NCBI GenBank assembly: GCA_937922805.1
Contig: CALAJV010000001.1
Location: forward strand, 34,560 to 98,559
Direction of reading: 5' to 3'
Length of the DNA: 64,000 bases
Source of the DNA: an uncultured Acidimicrobiales bacterium
GTDB taxonomy: Bacteria > Actinomycetota > Acidimicrobiia > Acidimicrobiales > SZUA-35
The position numbers were made by a program, and so were the translations under genes. Below, piece after piece: positions 36,507-46,462 of this stretch. The notes under the pieces are model-generated. The model was not told where the DNA came from and did not search any database. It worked only from the letters and a program-made list of their open reading frames with translations. Position 1 is the first letter of the stretch; the number at the start of each line of letters is the position of its first letter.

Positions 36507-36781
36507 AGTTGGACCTGTCCTCTCGATCTGGACCCAGAACTGTGCCCTCCCAGAACGTAGCAGAATGGGCCATTTCTAGCCCTATTTTGGAAGTCAGTAT
36601 CTGCGACCCGTTTCAGAGCGATGAAATCGATCACAACCAGCCTTGGCAATGCTGCGGTAGGCCCAAATAGCCAGTAGGTTTGAGCCAGAACGTTACGCAT
36701 CGAGTGCGTAGATTTTGGTCGTCAACCAGGTCCTTCTTGTGGCATTTGAAGGGCGCCGGACAACGCGAGGACATACACCTA
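36507..36781. promoter_or_regulatory. Divergent promoter region with small dyad
   Basis: 275 bp between the DDN-type gene (minus) and the EtfD-like gene (plus). TACGCA-N5-TGCGTA at 36694-36710 is a clean dyad of six-base arms, a possible operator. Nothing else recognised. Confidence 0.35.
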
Positions 36782-39055
36782 ATGAGTGCAGCGGTAACCG
36801 AAGAAGATTCCGGGACACAAGCGGCGGAAACGTCACCCCCCAAAGGCCCCGGTAGCCCGATTCGAGCCGATCAACTATGGCTCGGTGTTGGTCTGGCTAT
36901 CGCGATCGTCACGGTGCTCTCTGGCATCGCTTCATACATCTTCGATTTCCACGACGATTCCGAAATTCAGCGAGAAGTGTTTCAGAACGTTCCAGGACCA
37001 ATCAAACTCGCTTTCTATACGATCATTCCGCTGCTGCTCGTCTGGGGCTCGGTCCAGCTGTCTTATCGGGTAAAGAACTGGCAACGAGGCGCCCCCGATA
37101 ACCGATCGACCAATCGGAAAAACTTTGCTGCCCGAATGGCCGACTTCCGATCCGGCGTCTACATGCAGACGCTGATGCGCGAGCCTGGCGCTGGGATCAT
37201 GCACTCGTTGATCTACTTCAGCTTCATTATCTTGCTCGCCGTCACCACGGTGCTAGAAATCAACCACCAAGTTCCTGAGAACCTAAAGTTCTTGAACGGT
37301 GACGTATACAAGGGCTACGCCCTCATCGGCGATCTAGCGGGCGTCGGATTCTTGGCTGGTATGGGTATCGCGATCGTTCGCCGATACGGCCCTCGACGGT
37401 GGCGCCCTTACCGAATAGCGGTGAAGAGCCGGCCGGAGCACGCCGTCATCCTCGGCGTTCTGACCTCTATTGGTGTCACCGGCTTCGGCGCCGAAGCTAC
37501 TCGAATCGCGCTTCAAGACAGCCCAGAGTTCGAGAAGTGGTCGGTAGTTGGCTATCCGCTGGCGCAGCTAATGGACGGCAGTAGCAACTTGTCCGGTTGG
37601 CATCAGGCGTGGTGGATCGCTCACGTGCTTACGTTCTGCGCGTTCCTCGCCATTATTCCTGGCACCATGCTGCGCCATATGTTCACTTCGCCGTTGAACA
37701 TGTATCTGTCCGATCGAGATCGCCCTAAGGGCGCGATGAAAGCCCTTCCCGATCTCGACTCGACCGAGCTAGAAACGTTCGGCGCTTCAACCATCGAGTC
37801 GTTTACCTGGAAACAGCTAATGGACACCGACGCTTGCACCATGTGCGGCCGTTGCACCTCGGTCTGCCCCGCTAACGCCACCGGTAAACCCTTAGATCCG
37901 CGCGAAATCGTGCTGAAGACCGGTGAGGTAATGGCCCGTACCGGCGATCCAGCCGTTTCGCCTCCAATCGGAGTTGACCCTGAGATCGAAGTAAAGGCCA
38001 ACTGGATCTTCGACCGCATAACCACCGAAGAAGTTTGGTCTTGCACCTCATGCAAGGCGTGCGATGAGATCTGCCCGGTCAACATCGAAATTCTGGATAA
38101 GATTCTTGATATGCGTCGCTATCTGACGCTGATGGAATCAAACTTCCCGGCCGAACTTGGTAGCGCCTTCCGGGCGATGGAGAACTCTTCAAACCCTTGG
38201 GCTATGAGCCAAACCACTCGGGCCGACTGGGTTAAAGATCTTTCCGTTCCGGTCATCGAACCGGACGAGCTCCGAGAACAAGGCGTATTCGATCACGAAT
38301 ACCTTTACTGGGTTGGTTGCGCTGGCAGCTTCGACGACAAGAACCAGAAGGTAAGCGTGGCCATGGCCAAGCTGATGGAGCGAGCCGGCATAGACTTCGC
38401 AATCCTCGGCCCAGCTGAGCTTTGCACTGGAGACCCGGCCCGTCGCTCTGGCAACGAGTACATTTTCCAAATGCTGGCCAAACAAAATGTTGAAACCTTG
38501 AACGGCATCGGGGTGAAAAAGATCGTCACCCAATGCCCACACTGCTTCAACACGTTGCAGAACGAATATCCGCAACTTGGCGGAAACTACGAAGTGGTTC
38601 ACCACAGCCAGTTCATCGAATGGCTGATCGATCAGGGCAAGCTCGACGTCAGCGAAGCATCGCTCGATGAGCGAATCGTCTACCACGACTCGTGCTATCT
38701 CGGCCGCCACAACGACGTCTACATGTCTCCTCGTAACGTGATCGGCTCGCTCAAGGGCGTTCAGATCGTCGAAGCGGGTCGCAACGGCACTCAAGGAATG
38801 TGTTGCGGCGCTGGTGGCGCCCGCATGTGGATGGAAGAAACGATTGGCACCAAAGTTAACGATGAGCGATCGCAAGAGCTTATCGACACTGGCGCCAGTC
38901 GAATCGCCACCGCTTGCCCGTTCTGCTACGTGATGATGGACGACGGGGTCAAAGGCCACGGCGTAGAGGAAGACGAAGTGCAAGTGGCCGATATTGCTAT
39001 GCACCTACTGGAGGCCATCGAAGCCGGAGAGGCCAAAGAGCGAGTCGTTGAATAA
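36782..39055 (+). CDS. etfD: Membrane Fe-S oxidoreductase, EtfD-like (Rv0338c type)
   Basis: 757 residues from the ATG at 36782; a TTG at 36680 would add 34. The N-terminal part (about 20-310) has about five to six transmembrane helices like the NarI/HdrE cytochrome b domain, with several histidines for haem. Two 4Fe-4S ferredoxin motifs follow: CTMCGRCTSVCP from Cys352 and CTSCKACDEICP from Cys421. The C-terminal part has two CCG-type cysteine-rich domains with CPHCFNTL, DSCYLGRHN and MCCGAGGARMWMEE (Cys674/675). In mycobacteria this protein receives electrons from ETF during fatty acid oxidation and passes them to the menaquinone pool. That role is inferred by family resemblance. Single gene; divergent from the selenoprotein operon. 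Confidence 0.88.
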   Translation: MSAAVTEEDSGTQAAETSPPKGPGSPIRADQLWLGVGLAIAIVTVLSGIASYIFDFHDDSEIQREVFQNVPGPIKLAFYTIIPLLLVWGSVQLSYRVKNWQRGAPDNRSTNRKNFAARMADFRSGVYMQTLMREPGAGIMHSLIYFSFIILLAVTTVLEINHQVPENLKFLNGDVYKGYALIGDLAGVGFLAGMGIAIVRRYGPRRWRPYRIAVKSRPEHAVILGVLTSIGVTGFGAEATRIALQDSPEFEKWSVVGYPLAQLMDGSSNLSGWHQAWWIAHVLTFCAFLAIIPGTMLRHMFTSPLNMYLSDRDRPKGAMKALPDLDSTELETFGASTIESFTWKQLMDTDACTMCGRCTSVCPANATGKPLDPREIVLKTGEVMARTGDPAVSPPIGVDPEIEVKANWIFDRITTEEVWSCTSCKACDEICPVNIEILDKILDMRRYLTLMESNFPAELGSAFRAMENSSNPWAMSQTTRADWVKDLSVPVIEPDELREQGVFDHEYLYWVGCAGSFDDKNQKVSVAMAKLMERAGIDFAILGPAELCTGDPARRSGNEYIFQMLAKQNVETLNGIGVKKIVTQCPHCFNTLQNEYPQLGGNYEVVHHSQFIEWLIDQGKLDVSEASLDERIVYHDSCYLGRHNDVYMSPRNVIGSLKGVQIVEAGRNGTQGMCCGAGGARMWMEETIGTKVNDERSQELIDTGASRIATACPFCYVMMDDGVKGHGVEEDEVQVADIAMHLLEAIEAGEAKERVVE

Positions 39056-39126
39056 CGAGATCAACTTCGCCGCTAGCCTCGTCGTGTCCGATGGTTGTTC
39101 GCCGCCGGAAGATCGGGGCTGAACCT

Positions 39127-39795
39127 ATGAAAACCTCGCGGTTCAAAGCGGTGGTGTTTGATTTCGATGGCCTGATTCTCGATACCGAAACGCCACTGTT
39201 CGAAGCGTGGGCTAAAACGTTCAACCATTTTGGCGTTGCTTCTATTTCGCTCGAAGAATGGTCGCTGTCTTTGGGCCGCGGAGCTGATGATCCAGACGTT
39301 TTGAAACCGATGGATCGCTTACGTTCGCTGTTAGAACGAGATCTTGACGACGCTGAAATCAGGGTGGTCAGAGAAGCCATGCGCGACCAAATGCTTGATG
39401 AGGCTCCGCTTCGGCCGGGCGTTATTGATCGGTTGGATGAGGCCGACGAACTCGGCCTACCGGTCTCAGTCGCTTCAAGTTCACCGTTGGATTGGCTCGA
39501 GCATCACCTCGGATCGCGAGGTCTCAAAGATCGATTTCAGTATTTGTCTTCCCCCGGTGACGGCATTCCAGCAAAACCGGACCCGGCCGTCTACCTTGAA
39601 GCCTGTCGGGTGATGGGTGTCTCCCCCACCGATGCGGTGGCGTTTGAAGATTCGCCCAACGGGTCGCGGGCAGCCAAAGCAGCTGGGATGACTTGTGTGG
39701 CAGTACCGAACGGGATTAGTGCCAACCTAGATTTCAGTCACGTCGACCGGGTCGTAGGAAGCCTCGAAGAGGTACGCCTCTCCGACTGGGCTTAG
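39127..39795 (+). CDS. HAD-superfamily hydrolase, beta-phosphoglucomutase-like
   Basis: 222 residues from the ATG at 39127. The motif I nucleophile pair is Asp12/Asp14 in FDFDGLILDTE, motif II is SVASSS, motif III Lys in IPAKPDP, and motif IV FEDSPNG. A four-helix cap at about 18-85 places it in subfamily IA. It likely acts on a sugar phosphate or similar small phosphomonoester; the substrate is not evident. It follows etfD by about 70 bp and precedes the SEC-C protein gene by three bases, so the two are probably co-transcribed. Confidence 0.88.
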   Translation: MKTSRFKAVVFDFDGLILDTETPLFEAWAKTFNHFGVASISLEEWSLSLGRGADDPDVLKPMDRLRSLLERDLDDAEIRVVREAMRDQMLDEAPLRPGVIDRLDEADELGLPVSVASSSPLDWLEHHLGSRGLKDRFQYLSSPGDGIPAKPDPAVYLEACRVMGVSPTDAVAFEDSPNGSRAAKAAGMTCVAVPNGISANLDFSHVDRVVGSLEEVRLSDWA

Positions 39796-39798
39796 CGT

Positions 39799-40293
39799 AT
39801 GGCTTCGATCCGACCTGCCGGTTCCGGCAAATTGGGGGTGGCATCCCCGTTCATGCGAACTATGACATCGCCGCGGGCTGGTCTGGTCGTGGTCGTTACT
39901 GTGACTGGTCCATCGGACTGGGCCAAATCGGGCGGTGAGATCGAAGCCAACTTAGGACACGGTCTCGGTTGGACCTGCGAGGTCGGTAAGAAACATATTT
40001 TGCTGCTCGATCCGTTGGGCGAAGGGTACGTTAAGGCGCCCGTGCCCGAGCTATCGGATTCTTGGTTAGACAACGTTCGCCACGATCAAAGCTGCGCGTT
40101 CTACATCGCAGTCGTAGCTGCTCCAGCGGAGTTCGCAGAACTCACGATTCGAGCGGCCGCCGCCGACGAGGCCCTGTGGGCGGCAACGGTTCGCACCGCA
40201 ATAGCCGACGACTACGGCCAAGTGGCGCCACCAGGGCGTAACCAGCCCTGCCACTGCGGCTCGGGTAAAAAGTACAAACATTGTCACGGCTAA
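39799..40293 (+). CDS. SEC-C zinc-motif protein
   Basis: 164 residues. The last 20 residues form the SEC-C motif (RNQPCHCGSGKKYKHCHG) with ligands Cys151, Cys153, Cys162 and His163, a small zinc module known from SecA tails and many stand-alone proteins. The first 140 residues are a mixed alpha/beta domain (VVVVTVTGPSDWAKSGGEIEA) that I do not recognise, with a DUF4262-like flavour at best. It starts three bases after the HAD gene. Role unknown. Confidence 0.8.
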   Translation: MASIRPAGSGKLGVASPFMRTMTSPRAGLVVVVTVTGPSDWAKSGGEIEANLGHGLGWTCEVGKKHILLLDPLGEGYVKAPVPELSDSWLDNVRHDQSCAFYIAVVAAPAEFAELTIRAAAADEALWAATVRTAIADDYGQVAPPGRNQPCHCGSGKKYKHCHG

Positions 40294-40382
40294 GGCTCGA
40301 CGCCATTGCAGAAAACCCAGATCAACGTAACCCTTGAACTCAGACAAGACGTGGAACGATGGCAATCCGATGGGCCTGGCCC

Positions 40383-43300
40383 CTAGTTGTTGGCGCCTTT
40401 GGCGGCCAGCTCTGACTCCAAGTCTCTTAACCGAATGAGTGAACGGTCGAGCCGGTCTTGTGCCAGTTCCCTGGCATGTTCGTACCTTGGCAGCTCCTCG
40501 GTTGAAACCTTCAGCAATTCGCCTGCCTGTTGAAGCACGGTCTTCGCCAAATCACGTTCGGTCTTCGCCTTGCCAAGCTCCTGACGATTGGCAGTTGTTA
40601 CTTCGGAATTAGTCATCTGACTCAGTCGCCTACGAGTTACGGCCAGCGCATCGTTTTTGGTTTTGAGCGAAGCTTTGGCTCGCTCAAACGAGTCTGTCGC
40701 CACCTGAACGGCTTGTGTTGCCTCCTCGACTTGTTTTGATTTCTGGTCTACCTGCCAGTTTAGGAACGTCTGGTATGACCGAGTTTGCGCAATGGCTCGC
40801 TCCGGCTGTTCGGCCGGCAGCAACGATGTTTCTCGGAACCGAACCTTCCTTTGTTCACGTTCAGCGTCGGCTGCGCCTTCGACCTCTAACCGACGGGTCC
40901 GGATCAAATGGGTTCGGGCTTGCGTTATCTCCGTCGCTAATTCGTCTTTGAGTTCCGCACTCCGCCCCATGCGCTGCTCAGAGCGCACTACTGCTTGTTC
41001 AGCTTCTGCCGCAGCAGTACCCGCTGCGGCCTCCGCATCGGCCGCTTCTTTGACCGCCGTCACCAGTTCCTCTTCCCTGGGCGTCGACCAATCGGCTGAT
41101 GTCCAGTCTCTCGGGCTACCGGATCGCGGAAAGTTTGCGGGCGGGAATTCCGCGTAGAGTTCGGTCCACGCAAACTTCAAATCTCCCTCGGCATCGGCTA
41201 GCTTTCTTTGGGCTTCAGCGGCCTTGTTCGCTGCCAACGTCGATTGTGTTGCTGCACTTTCGACCAAATCCCGAGCAACCTTTCGTTGTTCGCTAACGTG
41301 GGCTTCCACCTCTTCCAGCGTCATGCTCGACAGGTACTCGTCATATCTTGCGGCGCGGCGTTCTTCTTCCGCAATCGCCGCTTCTCGAGTTTCTTTGGCC
41401 GAGGCCGCAGTGGACGTAGATGTTGGTTCGCCACCGTACGCGTCTTGTTTAAGGGCTCGACGCTCTTCCCTGACCTTTTCGAGCTTGGTCGTTAGTTCTT
41501 CAATTTCGCCCTGCACTTCGCCTATTCGCTTGATATCGGGCCGGAACGTTCGGACGGCGGCCGAGTTGAGGGCTTCAAGTTCTTCCTTAGCGCGCTCCAA
41601 CGAATCCCCTAGCTTAACGACCTCTCGATATAGGACTCGATCGCGCGGTAGGGCTGACTCCGAATCGGCTGCATTACTGTCGGTTCCGTTACCGCTTGAT
41701 TCTGGGTTGTTCTCAATTGGACCGGGTTCATCCTCCCCGCCAGAGTGCGTAACGGTTGGCGCCGGGTTCGGGGCCACGCTAACGTCACCAATTTTGTCTG
41801 ATCCAACGGCGGAATTGACGCCGCTCGACCTTCGCTGGTTTGTTTCCGCTACAAGAGCCTGAAGCGCAGCTCTTCTAGCCTGAGCCTCAAGCTCGTCAGC
41901 GCGGTCAAGGACCTCCCTGCGCTCTCGGGGCTCGTTGAACATCCGTACGTTATTTGTCTCTCCAGCATCGATCTGCCCCTGATCGACGCCCATCGATGCC
42001 CGAAGTTCTGCCGCCAGATCGTGGCCGTTGAGGGCTTGGCGGCGAAGTGACTCGATCTCGCCATCGTCGTCAGAAGGCGTGTTGTCGATACCAGCACCAC
42101 GCTGAATCGTTAGCGCCTGTAACGCTCGCGCACCGGCACTTCGTTCGGCAAGTTCGACGTCACGATCGAGGTCGGCGTTTACCAAAGCACGACCAGAACT
42201 ATCGGATCTCGCACCCGACTCGCCGTCAGCGACAGTATTGATTCGATCTCTGGTACGGGAAAGACGCTGCGCCTCATCATGTTCAATTAGTGCCTCGTTG
42301 TTGAGACCGTCGGCTTCGACCTGTGCCGCTTCGATAGCAGTCGTATCCTTTGTTTCGGCGTTGCCGCTTGAAAGATCGTCGCGTGAAACCTCGTTGCTTT
42401 CGGCGTCTACGGTTGAGGCATTGCCAGACGATGGACCTGATGGCTGCTGGCCGGCCTCGATCACCAAGGCCTCGAGTGCAATCCTCCTCGCGTTACGTTC
42501 CGCTTCGAGCACCTGGGAGCGGAGCCCCTCGACTCCACCGTCCGGTATCTCAAGGTCGGTCTCGTCGGCGTCGATCCGGACCTGCAACACGTCCGCTTCA
42601 GTTCGAAGCTTGCCGGCCTGGTCAGACGCCTCCATCGCTCGATCGCGAAGCAACGCTACCTCGTCATCATCGCCAGAAGGTACGTTCTCAATACCAGCCT
42701 GACGTTGGATCACAAGCGCGGTTAAGGCTCGTAAGCCGGCGTTGCGTTCGGCAATCGCGGCTCGTTTAGCCAATTCGGCACCCATCTCACCGACCCCCTC
42801 ACCAGTGGACTCCTCAAGAGGCGAACCGTCTCGGGTTTGATCAGACCTCCCCGACGAAACAAGGAGTTGTTGCGAGTTTTCAAACTCGGCCAAGGCCGAT
42901 TGGTTGAATCCTCTGGCTCGGTCCATAGCATCAGCGACAGCTGGATCAGTTGAGTTTTCGACGTCTCGGTCTTCGTCTAACCCAGCACCTTCGTCACTTG
43001 GTGTATCAGCGTCGGTAGGTGCCCCGGCGTCATCGTCATCGGTTGACATCGTGATGGTTGGCACCGAATCTGGTTGTTTGGCGTCAGGCGTGATCGGCCA
43101 CGGAAGTGGAATGGCTAGATCATCATCATCCCCAGGAACGACTACCGGTCTAGGAGCCTCTGCGTCTTCGGGGTGTTCATCGTTGGGCGCAGCGGGCACC
43201 CAAGCAGGGTTGGGCGTGCCGGGCGAGAGTGGGGTCATGAACGGCTGAGGTCCATCTGGTTCCGGGTTCGGAAGCACTTCAAAATCGCCGGTGTCGGGTT

Positions 43301-45512
43301 GGCCCGGGGTGACAGTCGCGGGAGTCTCGGCATCACCCAAAACTGGCAGATCGCCAATAACGGGGACCACGTCAACCACTCCATCGGGCGCAGCATCTGG
43401 GATTTCTGGGCCTGTGGTTTCAGTGGCGAGATTTTCGGTGTCCGACGTTAGTAGCACAGCAGCGCCTGCTCCCACGGCAACAGTTGGCCACATTGAGGTC
43501 GAGCCATCTTTGACTATCGATCCGCCACCATCCACTGTGGCATCATTGGCAGCCACATTCGGGCCATCCACTATCTCAGTCCTTGGCCTTGTCATGCTGT
43601 TGGGCATCAGCTTGGCGTAGTTCGGACCAGGCAGAGCCCCAACAAGACCCCCAATAGCCAACGCAGGATCAAGCGTTCCAACCCCGATACCAAACTCGGC
43701 AAGCCCAACCGCAGTATCGATACCTGGCGTGTTCTCCAAAATCTCGTCCGCATTTTGCAACGGTGGATCGTTGACCGCGACCTGGGCCCAAGCTATATCT
43801 TTCGCTGCCCGCGCATCGGCAACGGATGCGAACCCTTGGTCTCTGGCCACGACCTGATCTGAGGCATCAGCACCAGCTTGTGAGTCATGAACCAGCCCGT
43901 TCAAGTCAACAAACTCGCCGTTGGCTGCGGACGCTTTCCGACCTGCCTTGATATCAGCCAACTGACCGTCGATCGCTGCCGCGTCAGCCACCTGCTCAGA
44001 CTCGGCCGCCTGACGTTGTTTCAACTCGGTCCACTTGTCGCTCAGTGCTTCGCCGGAGAGATAATCTTGTTCCATTGCTTTGGCAGCCAGCTCATAGCGT
44101 TCCTGATCATGCCAGTACTGAAGGTCGGCCTCTCGGTCGCCGGTCAGAACCCCAGCGTCAGCCATCGACGAGAACGCAGCATCCACCCGGTCGTTTGTGT
44201 TGGTGAAGGTTTCGCGTTCGACCTGTTCAACGGTTTTCACATACTCGTCAACCTGATCAAGATAGTGCTCAGTTGGCAAATCTTCAGGCAACGAAACCAA
44301 GAACTCATCAAACTTCTCATCTTGGTGATCAGAGAACTTCTTAGCCTGCAGCTCTGCTCCCGAAACAACCACGTCGTCAGAACTTACAACCGGGGCGCCA
44401 ACGCCACCGAACGCAACTAGGGAGTCGTCAATGGACGCTTCTACCCCGTTGTCGTCATCTGGACTAATCGGGACGGTTGATTCGAGGCCGAGATGAGAAT
44501 TCGAAGCCGTGATCGAAACCGGTTCACCGTTTTCAAACCGAGCCGACAGAGACGACCCGTCGAGCGAATTCTCACTGGTGCGAGAAATAACCCTGCCATC
44601 ACTGTCAAACACCGTTTCTACGGCCTCAACGCCATCGCTCCAACGGTCGACGACAGTATCTGCCTCTGGGTCGTACCAAGATTCGAGAATCGAGCCATCT
44701 TGTTGAACCGTTGTCGCCACGCCGCTGTCAGACAGGCTACTAACGTCATCATTTCGAGAGTCTGTTTCTTCGGCGACAACGTCGGCACGGTCCGATGAGG
44801 ACCGAGCACCCGTGTCCGCTCCACTCGTTGCTTTACCAGGGCGGGTAGGGCCACCGTCGCCATACACCGAAGCTGCGAACTCAGCATCGACAACGTCATC
44901 GATTTGCACCTGAGTGGTTTCCGCATCAGCAACGTCAGCCGCCTCAGCAACGTCAGCCGCATCAGCCGCATCAGCCTGAGAAAATGTGACATCAGTTGTA
45001 GTGGCTTCAGCTAAAGCGTCATCGTTTGATGGTGACTCGATGGCATCATGTGGGTCCGGCGCCGGCACGTCAACTACGACAACGGCGGTAGTAGCTTTTT
45101 GAGCCTTGGAGGCTGCTTCTCGTTCTTCGTTTTCCCGATCACTGTTGTTGCCGAATCCGTTCCCAAATCCCGATGATTCAGTACTCGAAACAGTCGTACC
45201 GATTTCATCAACTCGACCGCTCGTCGACGGTCCATCTTGTCGGCCTAACCCGGTGCTGGCAGTTGCCGATGTCTCAGCGTCGACATCATCGTCATCGTTG
45301 TCAGACTCGCCCCATCCGAACAAAGCGTCGGACGGTGTCGTCGACCCAGCGACAACTGTTCCAGTGAGTGCCGTCGAGGCGAGTAGTAATCGTGACATTC
45401 CCCGCAACCAACGCCCGGGGCTATCGACGGCTGCGTCTTTAAGACCCTGGGTCTTAGGACCGCTGCTATTCGCACAGTCCAAAGACAGTCGACCGCACAA
45501 CTCTATACACAT
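40383..45512 (-). CDS. Giant exported coiled-coil protein of the WxRRG family
   Basis: 1709 residues. The export segment (R-W-L-R-G-M-S-R-L-L-L, hydrophobic to SDA) is at about 34-63. Acidic, Ala/Asp-rich low complexity follows. Residues about 260-330 have RHS/YD-like strands (ILESWYDPEADTVVDRWSD). About 380-560 and 1285-1700 are long alpha-helical coiled coils rich in Glu, Ala and Arg. A short hydrophobic run (about 672-690) precedes a Pro/Asp-rich segment with several PLP motifs (about 700-860). Residues about 868-1030 and 1068-1230 are a tandem duplication; both contain a D-V/A-ELAERxAGxRAL type helix and an ALxIQRxAGI-x-x-x-PS core. No enzyme domain found. It is likely a surface filament or wall-associated structural protein, but that is inference. 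No partner gene is adjacent. Confidence 0.72.
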   Translation of the reverse strand: MCIELCGRLSLDCANSSGPKTQGLKDAAVDSPGRWLRGMSRLLLASTALTGTVVAGSTTPSDALFGWGESDNDDDDVDAETSATASTGLGRQDGPSTSGRVDEIGTTVSSTESSGFGNGFGNNSDRENEEREAASKAQKATTAVVVVDVPAPDPHDAIESPSNDDALAEATTTDVTFSQADAADAADVAEAADVADAETTQVQIDDVVDAEFAASVYGDGGPTRPGKATSGADTGARSSSDRADVVAEETDSRNDDVSSLSDSGVATTVQQDGSILESWYDPEADTVVDRWSDGVEAVETVFDSDGRVISRTSENSLDGSSLSARFENGEPVSITASNSHLGLESTVPISPDDDNGVEASIDDSLVAFGGVGAPVVSSDDVVVSGAELQAKKFSDHQDEKFDEFLVSLPEDLPTEHYLDQVDEYVKTVEQVERETFTNTNDRVDAAFSSMADAGVLTGDREADLQYWHDQERYELAAKAMEQDYLSGEALSDKWTELKQRQAAESEQVADAAAIDGQLADIKAGRKASAANGEFVDLNGLVHDSQAGADASDQVVARDQGFASVADARAAKDIAWAQVAVNDPPLQNADEILENTPGIDTAVGLAEFGIGVGTLDPALAIGGLVGALPGPNYAKLMPNSMTRPRTEIVDGPNVAANDATVDGGGSIVKDGSTSMWPTVAVGAGAAVLLTSDTENLATETTGPEIPDAAPDGVVDVVPVIGDLPVLGDAETPATVTPGQPDTGDFEVLPNPEPDGPQPFMTPLSPGTPNPAWVPAAPNDEHPEDAEAPRPVVVPGDDDDLAIPLPWPITPDAKQPDSVPTITMSTDDDDAGAPTDADTPSDEGAGLDEDRDVENSTDPAVADAMDRARGFNQSALAEFENSQQLLVSSGRSDQTRDGSPLEESTGEGVGEMGAELAKRAAIAERNAGLRALTALVIQRQAGIENVPSGDDDEVALLRDRAMEASDQAGKLRTEADVLQVRIDADETDLEIPDGGVEGLRSQVLEAERNARRIALEALVIEAGQQPSGPSSGNASTVDAESNEVSRDDLSSGNAETKDTTAIEAAQVEADGLNNEALIEHDEAQRLSRTRDRINTVADGESGARSDSSGRALVNADLDRDVELAERSAGARALQALTIQRGAGIDNTPSDDDGEIESLRRQALNGHDLAAELRASMGVDQGQIDAGETNNVRMFNEPRERREVLDRADELEAQARRAALQALVAETNQRRSSGVNSAVGSDKIGDVSVAPNPAPTVTHSGGEDEPGPIENNPESSGNGTDSNAADSESALPRDRVLYREVVKLGDSLERAKEELEALNSAAVRTFRPDIKRIGEVQGEIEELTTKLEKVREERRALKQDAYGGEPTSTSTAASAKETREAAIAEEERRAARYDEYLSSMTLEEVEAHVSEQRKVARDLVESAATQSTLAANKAAEAQRKLADAEGDLKFAWTELYAEFPPANFPRSGSPRDWTSADWSTPREEELVTAVKEAADAEAAAGTAAAEAEQAVVRSEQRMGRSAELKDELATEITQARTHLIRTRRLEVEGAADAEREQRKVRFRETSLLPAEQPERAIAQTRSYQTFLNWQVDQKSKQVEEATQAVQVATDSFERAKASLKTKNDALAVTRRRLSQMTNSEVTTANRQELGKAKTERDLAKTVLQQAGELLKVSTEELPRYEHARELAQDRLDRSLIRLRDLESELAAKGANN

Positions 45513-45517
45513 ACTAG

Positions 45518-45524
45518 ACCCACC
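45518..45524 (-). promoter_or_regulatory. GGTGGGT leader element before giant protein gene
   Basis: GGTGGGT five bases before the ATG at 45512. Further upstream, AGTAGCAAAAGTCGATA (plus-strand complement near 45558-45576) resembles a stretch upstream of the SGNH gene. Confidence 0.6.
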
Positions 45525-45674
45525 AAGTTCTGAGATTTTGGGAAACCTTACAGTCTAAGGTATCGACTTTTGCTACTCATCACTCAGTTCGAACGTGAGG
45601 CATCTCGGTAGCCGCGCACAACAGCTGAGCTTCAATGAGACGCAACCAGACTAAGACGTCACGTTGAGCGATAA

Positions 45675-46388
45675 TTAGCGAACTAGCGGTGGGTGCAGAT
45701 CTCGTGCGGTGCCGGCTTTGAACAGTCGCGCCGGACGCCCACCACCGCGGTTCGTTTTGCCCTCCGTAGCGATCACAAAACCTTCAGAAGCGAGGACTTT
45801 GCGATGAAAGTTGCGAGGGTCGATAGTCTGGCCCCAAACCAGCTGATACACGTCTCGCAGTTCTCCGATGGTGAACTCTGAAGGGCAAAACGTGGTGGCC
45901 AGCGTGGTGTATTCGATCTTCGATCGGGCTCGTTCTAAGCCATCTTCCAATACCTTATTGTGATCGAAAGCGAGTGGCTTCGACCCAAGCTCATCCAATG
46001 GTAGCCAGTGCGTTTTGGAACGTTCAGCTGTCGTTTCTGGGTTTCGGAGATTGGCGGCAAAGGCCAAATAGGCCACACTCACCACCCGCATTCTAGGGTC
46101 ACGTTTTGGTGCACCGTAGGTCCCGAGTTGTTCCAGATGGATGAGATGTTCTGACTCGATACCAGTTTTGGCCCGTAGCTCCCGGACTGCCGCATCCTCC
46201 AGGCCTTCGGCCTGTTGGACGAACCCGCCAGGCAACGCCAATTTGCCTTTGAACGGAGCTTGATCTCGCTTGCGAGCCAAGCACCAAAGCTCGCCGTCTC
46301 GGATAGTGAGAATCACCAGGTCCACGGTCACCGCAAACGGTGGGTAGTCGGCCGGATTGTAAGGATTGTCGGAAGAGCTGCGGGCCAC
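45675..46388 (-). CDS. nrtR: NrtR-type transcriptional regulator (degenerate Nudix plus winged helix)
   Basis: 237 residues. NrtR proteins sense ADP-ribose through a Nudix-like domain and repress NAD metabolism genes. The Nudix box at 55-77 (GGFVQQAEGL, then EDAAVRELRAKTGI) keeps Gly, Glu and Arg-Glu but has Ala73-Lys74 where the catalytic Glu-Glu should be, so hydrolysis is unlikely, as in NrtR. The C-terminal part (about 150-230) is a winged helix with FTIGELRDVYQLVWG, NFHRKVLASEGFV and GRPARLF. The GTG start at 46388 may be leaderless (TAGACT upstream). It is divergent from SPFH and NAD kinase genes, with two operator-like dyads between. The assignment rests on the degenerate box and the context. 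Confidence 0.87.
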   Translation of the reverse strand: MARSSSDNPYNPADYPPFAVTVDLVILTIRDGELWCLARKRDQAPFKGKLALPGGFVQQAEGLEDAAVRELRAKTGIESEHLIHLEQLGTYGAPKRDPRMRVVSVAYLAFAANLRNPETTAERSKTHWLPLDELGSKPLAFDHNKVLEDGLERARSKIEYTTLATTFCPSEFTIGELRDVYQLVWGQTIDPRNFHRKVLASEGFVIATEGKTNRGGGRPARLFKAGTARDLHPPLVR

Positions 46389-46414
46389 ACATAAAGTCTA
46401 GCCGTTCATCCGAT

Positions 46415-46435
46415 TAATCGTCGACTTGACGATTA
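46415..46435. promoter_or_regulatory. Operator-like dyad 1 (NrtR candidate)
   Basis: TAATCGTC-N5-GACGATTA, perfect 8-bp arms, between nrtR and the SPFH gene. The right arm contains the -35 box of the plus-strand promoter. Confidence 0.65.
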
Positions 46436-46454
46436 GATCAGTTAATGTCATACT
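46426..46454 (+). promoter_or_regulatory. Promoter of the SPFH / NAD kinase operon
   Basis: TTGACG at 46426-46431, 17-bp spacing, CATACT at 46449-46454. The -35 box is in dyad 1 and the -10 box in dyad 2, so a bound repressor would block it. The ribosome-binding site AAAGAGG follows at 46477-46483. Confidence 0.65.
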
Positions 46455-46462
46455 GACGATAA
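46442..46462. promoter_or_regulatory. Operator-like dyad 2 (NrtR candidate)
   Basis: TTAATGTCA-N3-TGACGATAA, seven of nine arm positions paired. It overlaps the -10 box. Similar in content to dyad 1 (GTC / GAC cores). Confidence 0.55.
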
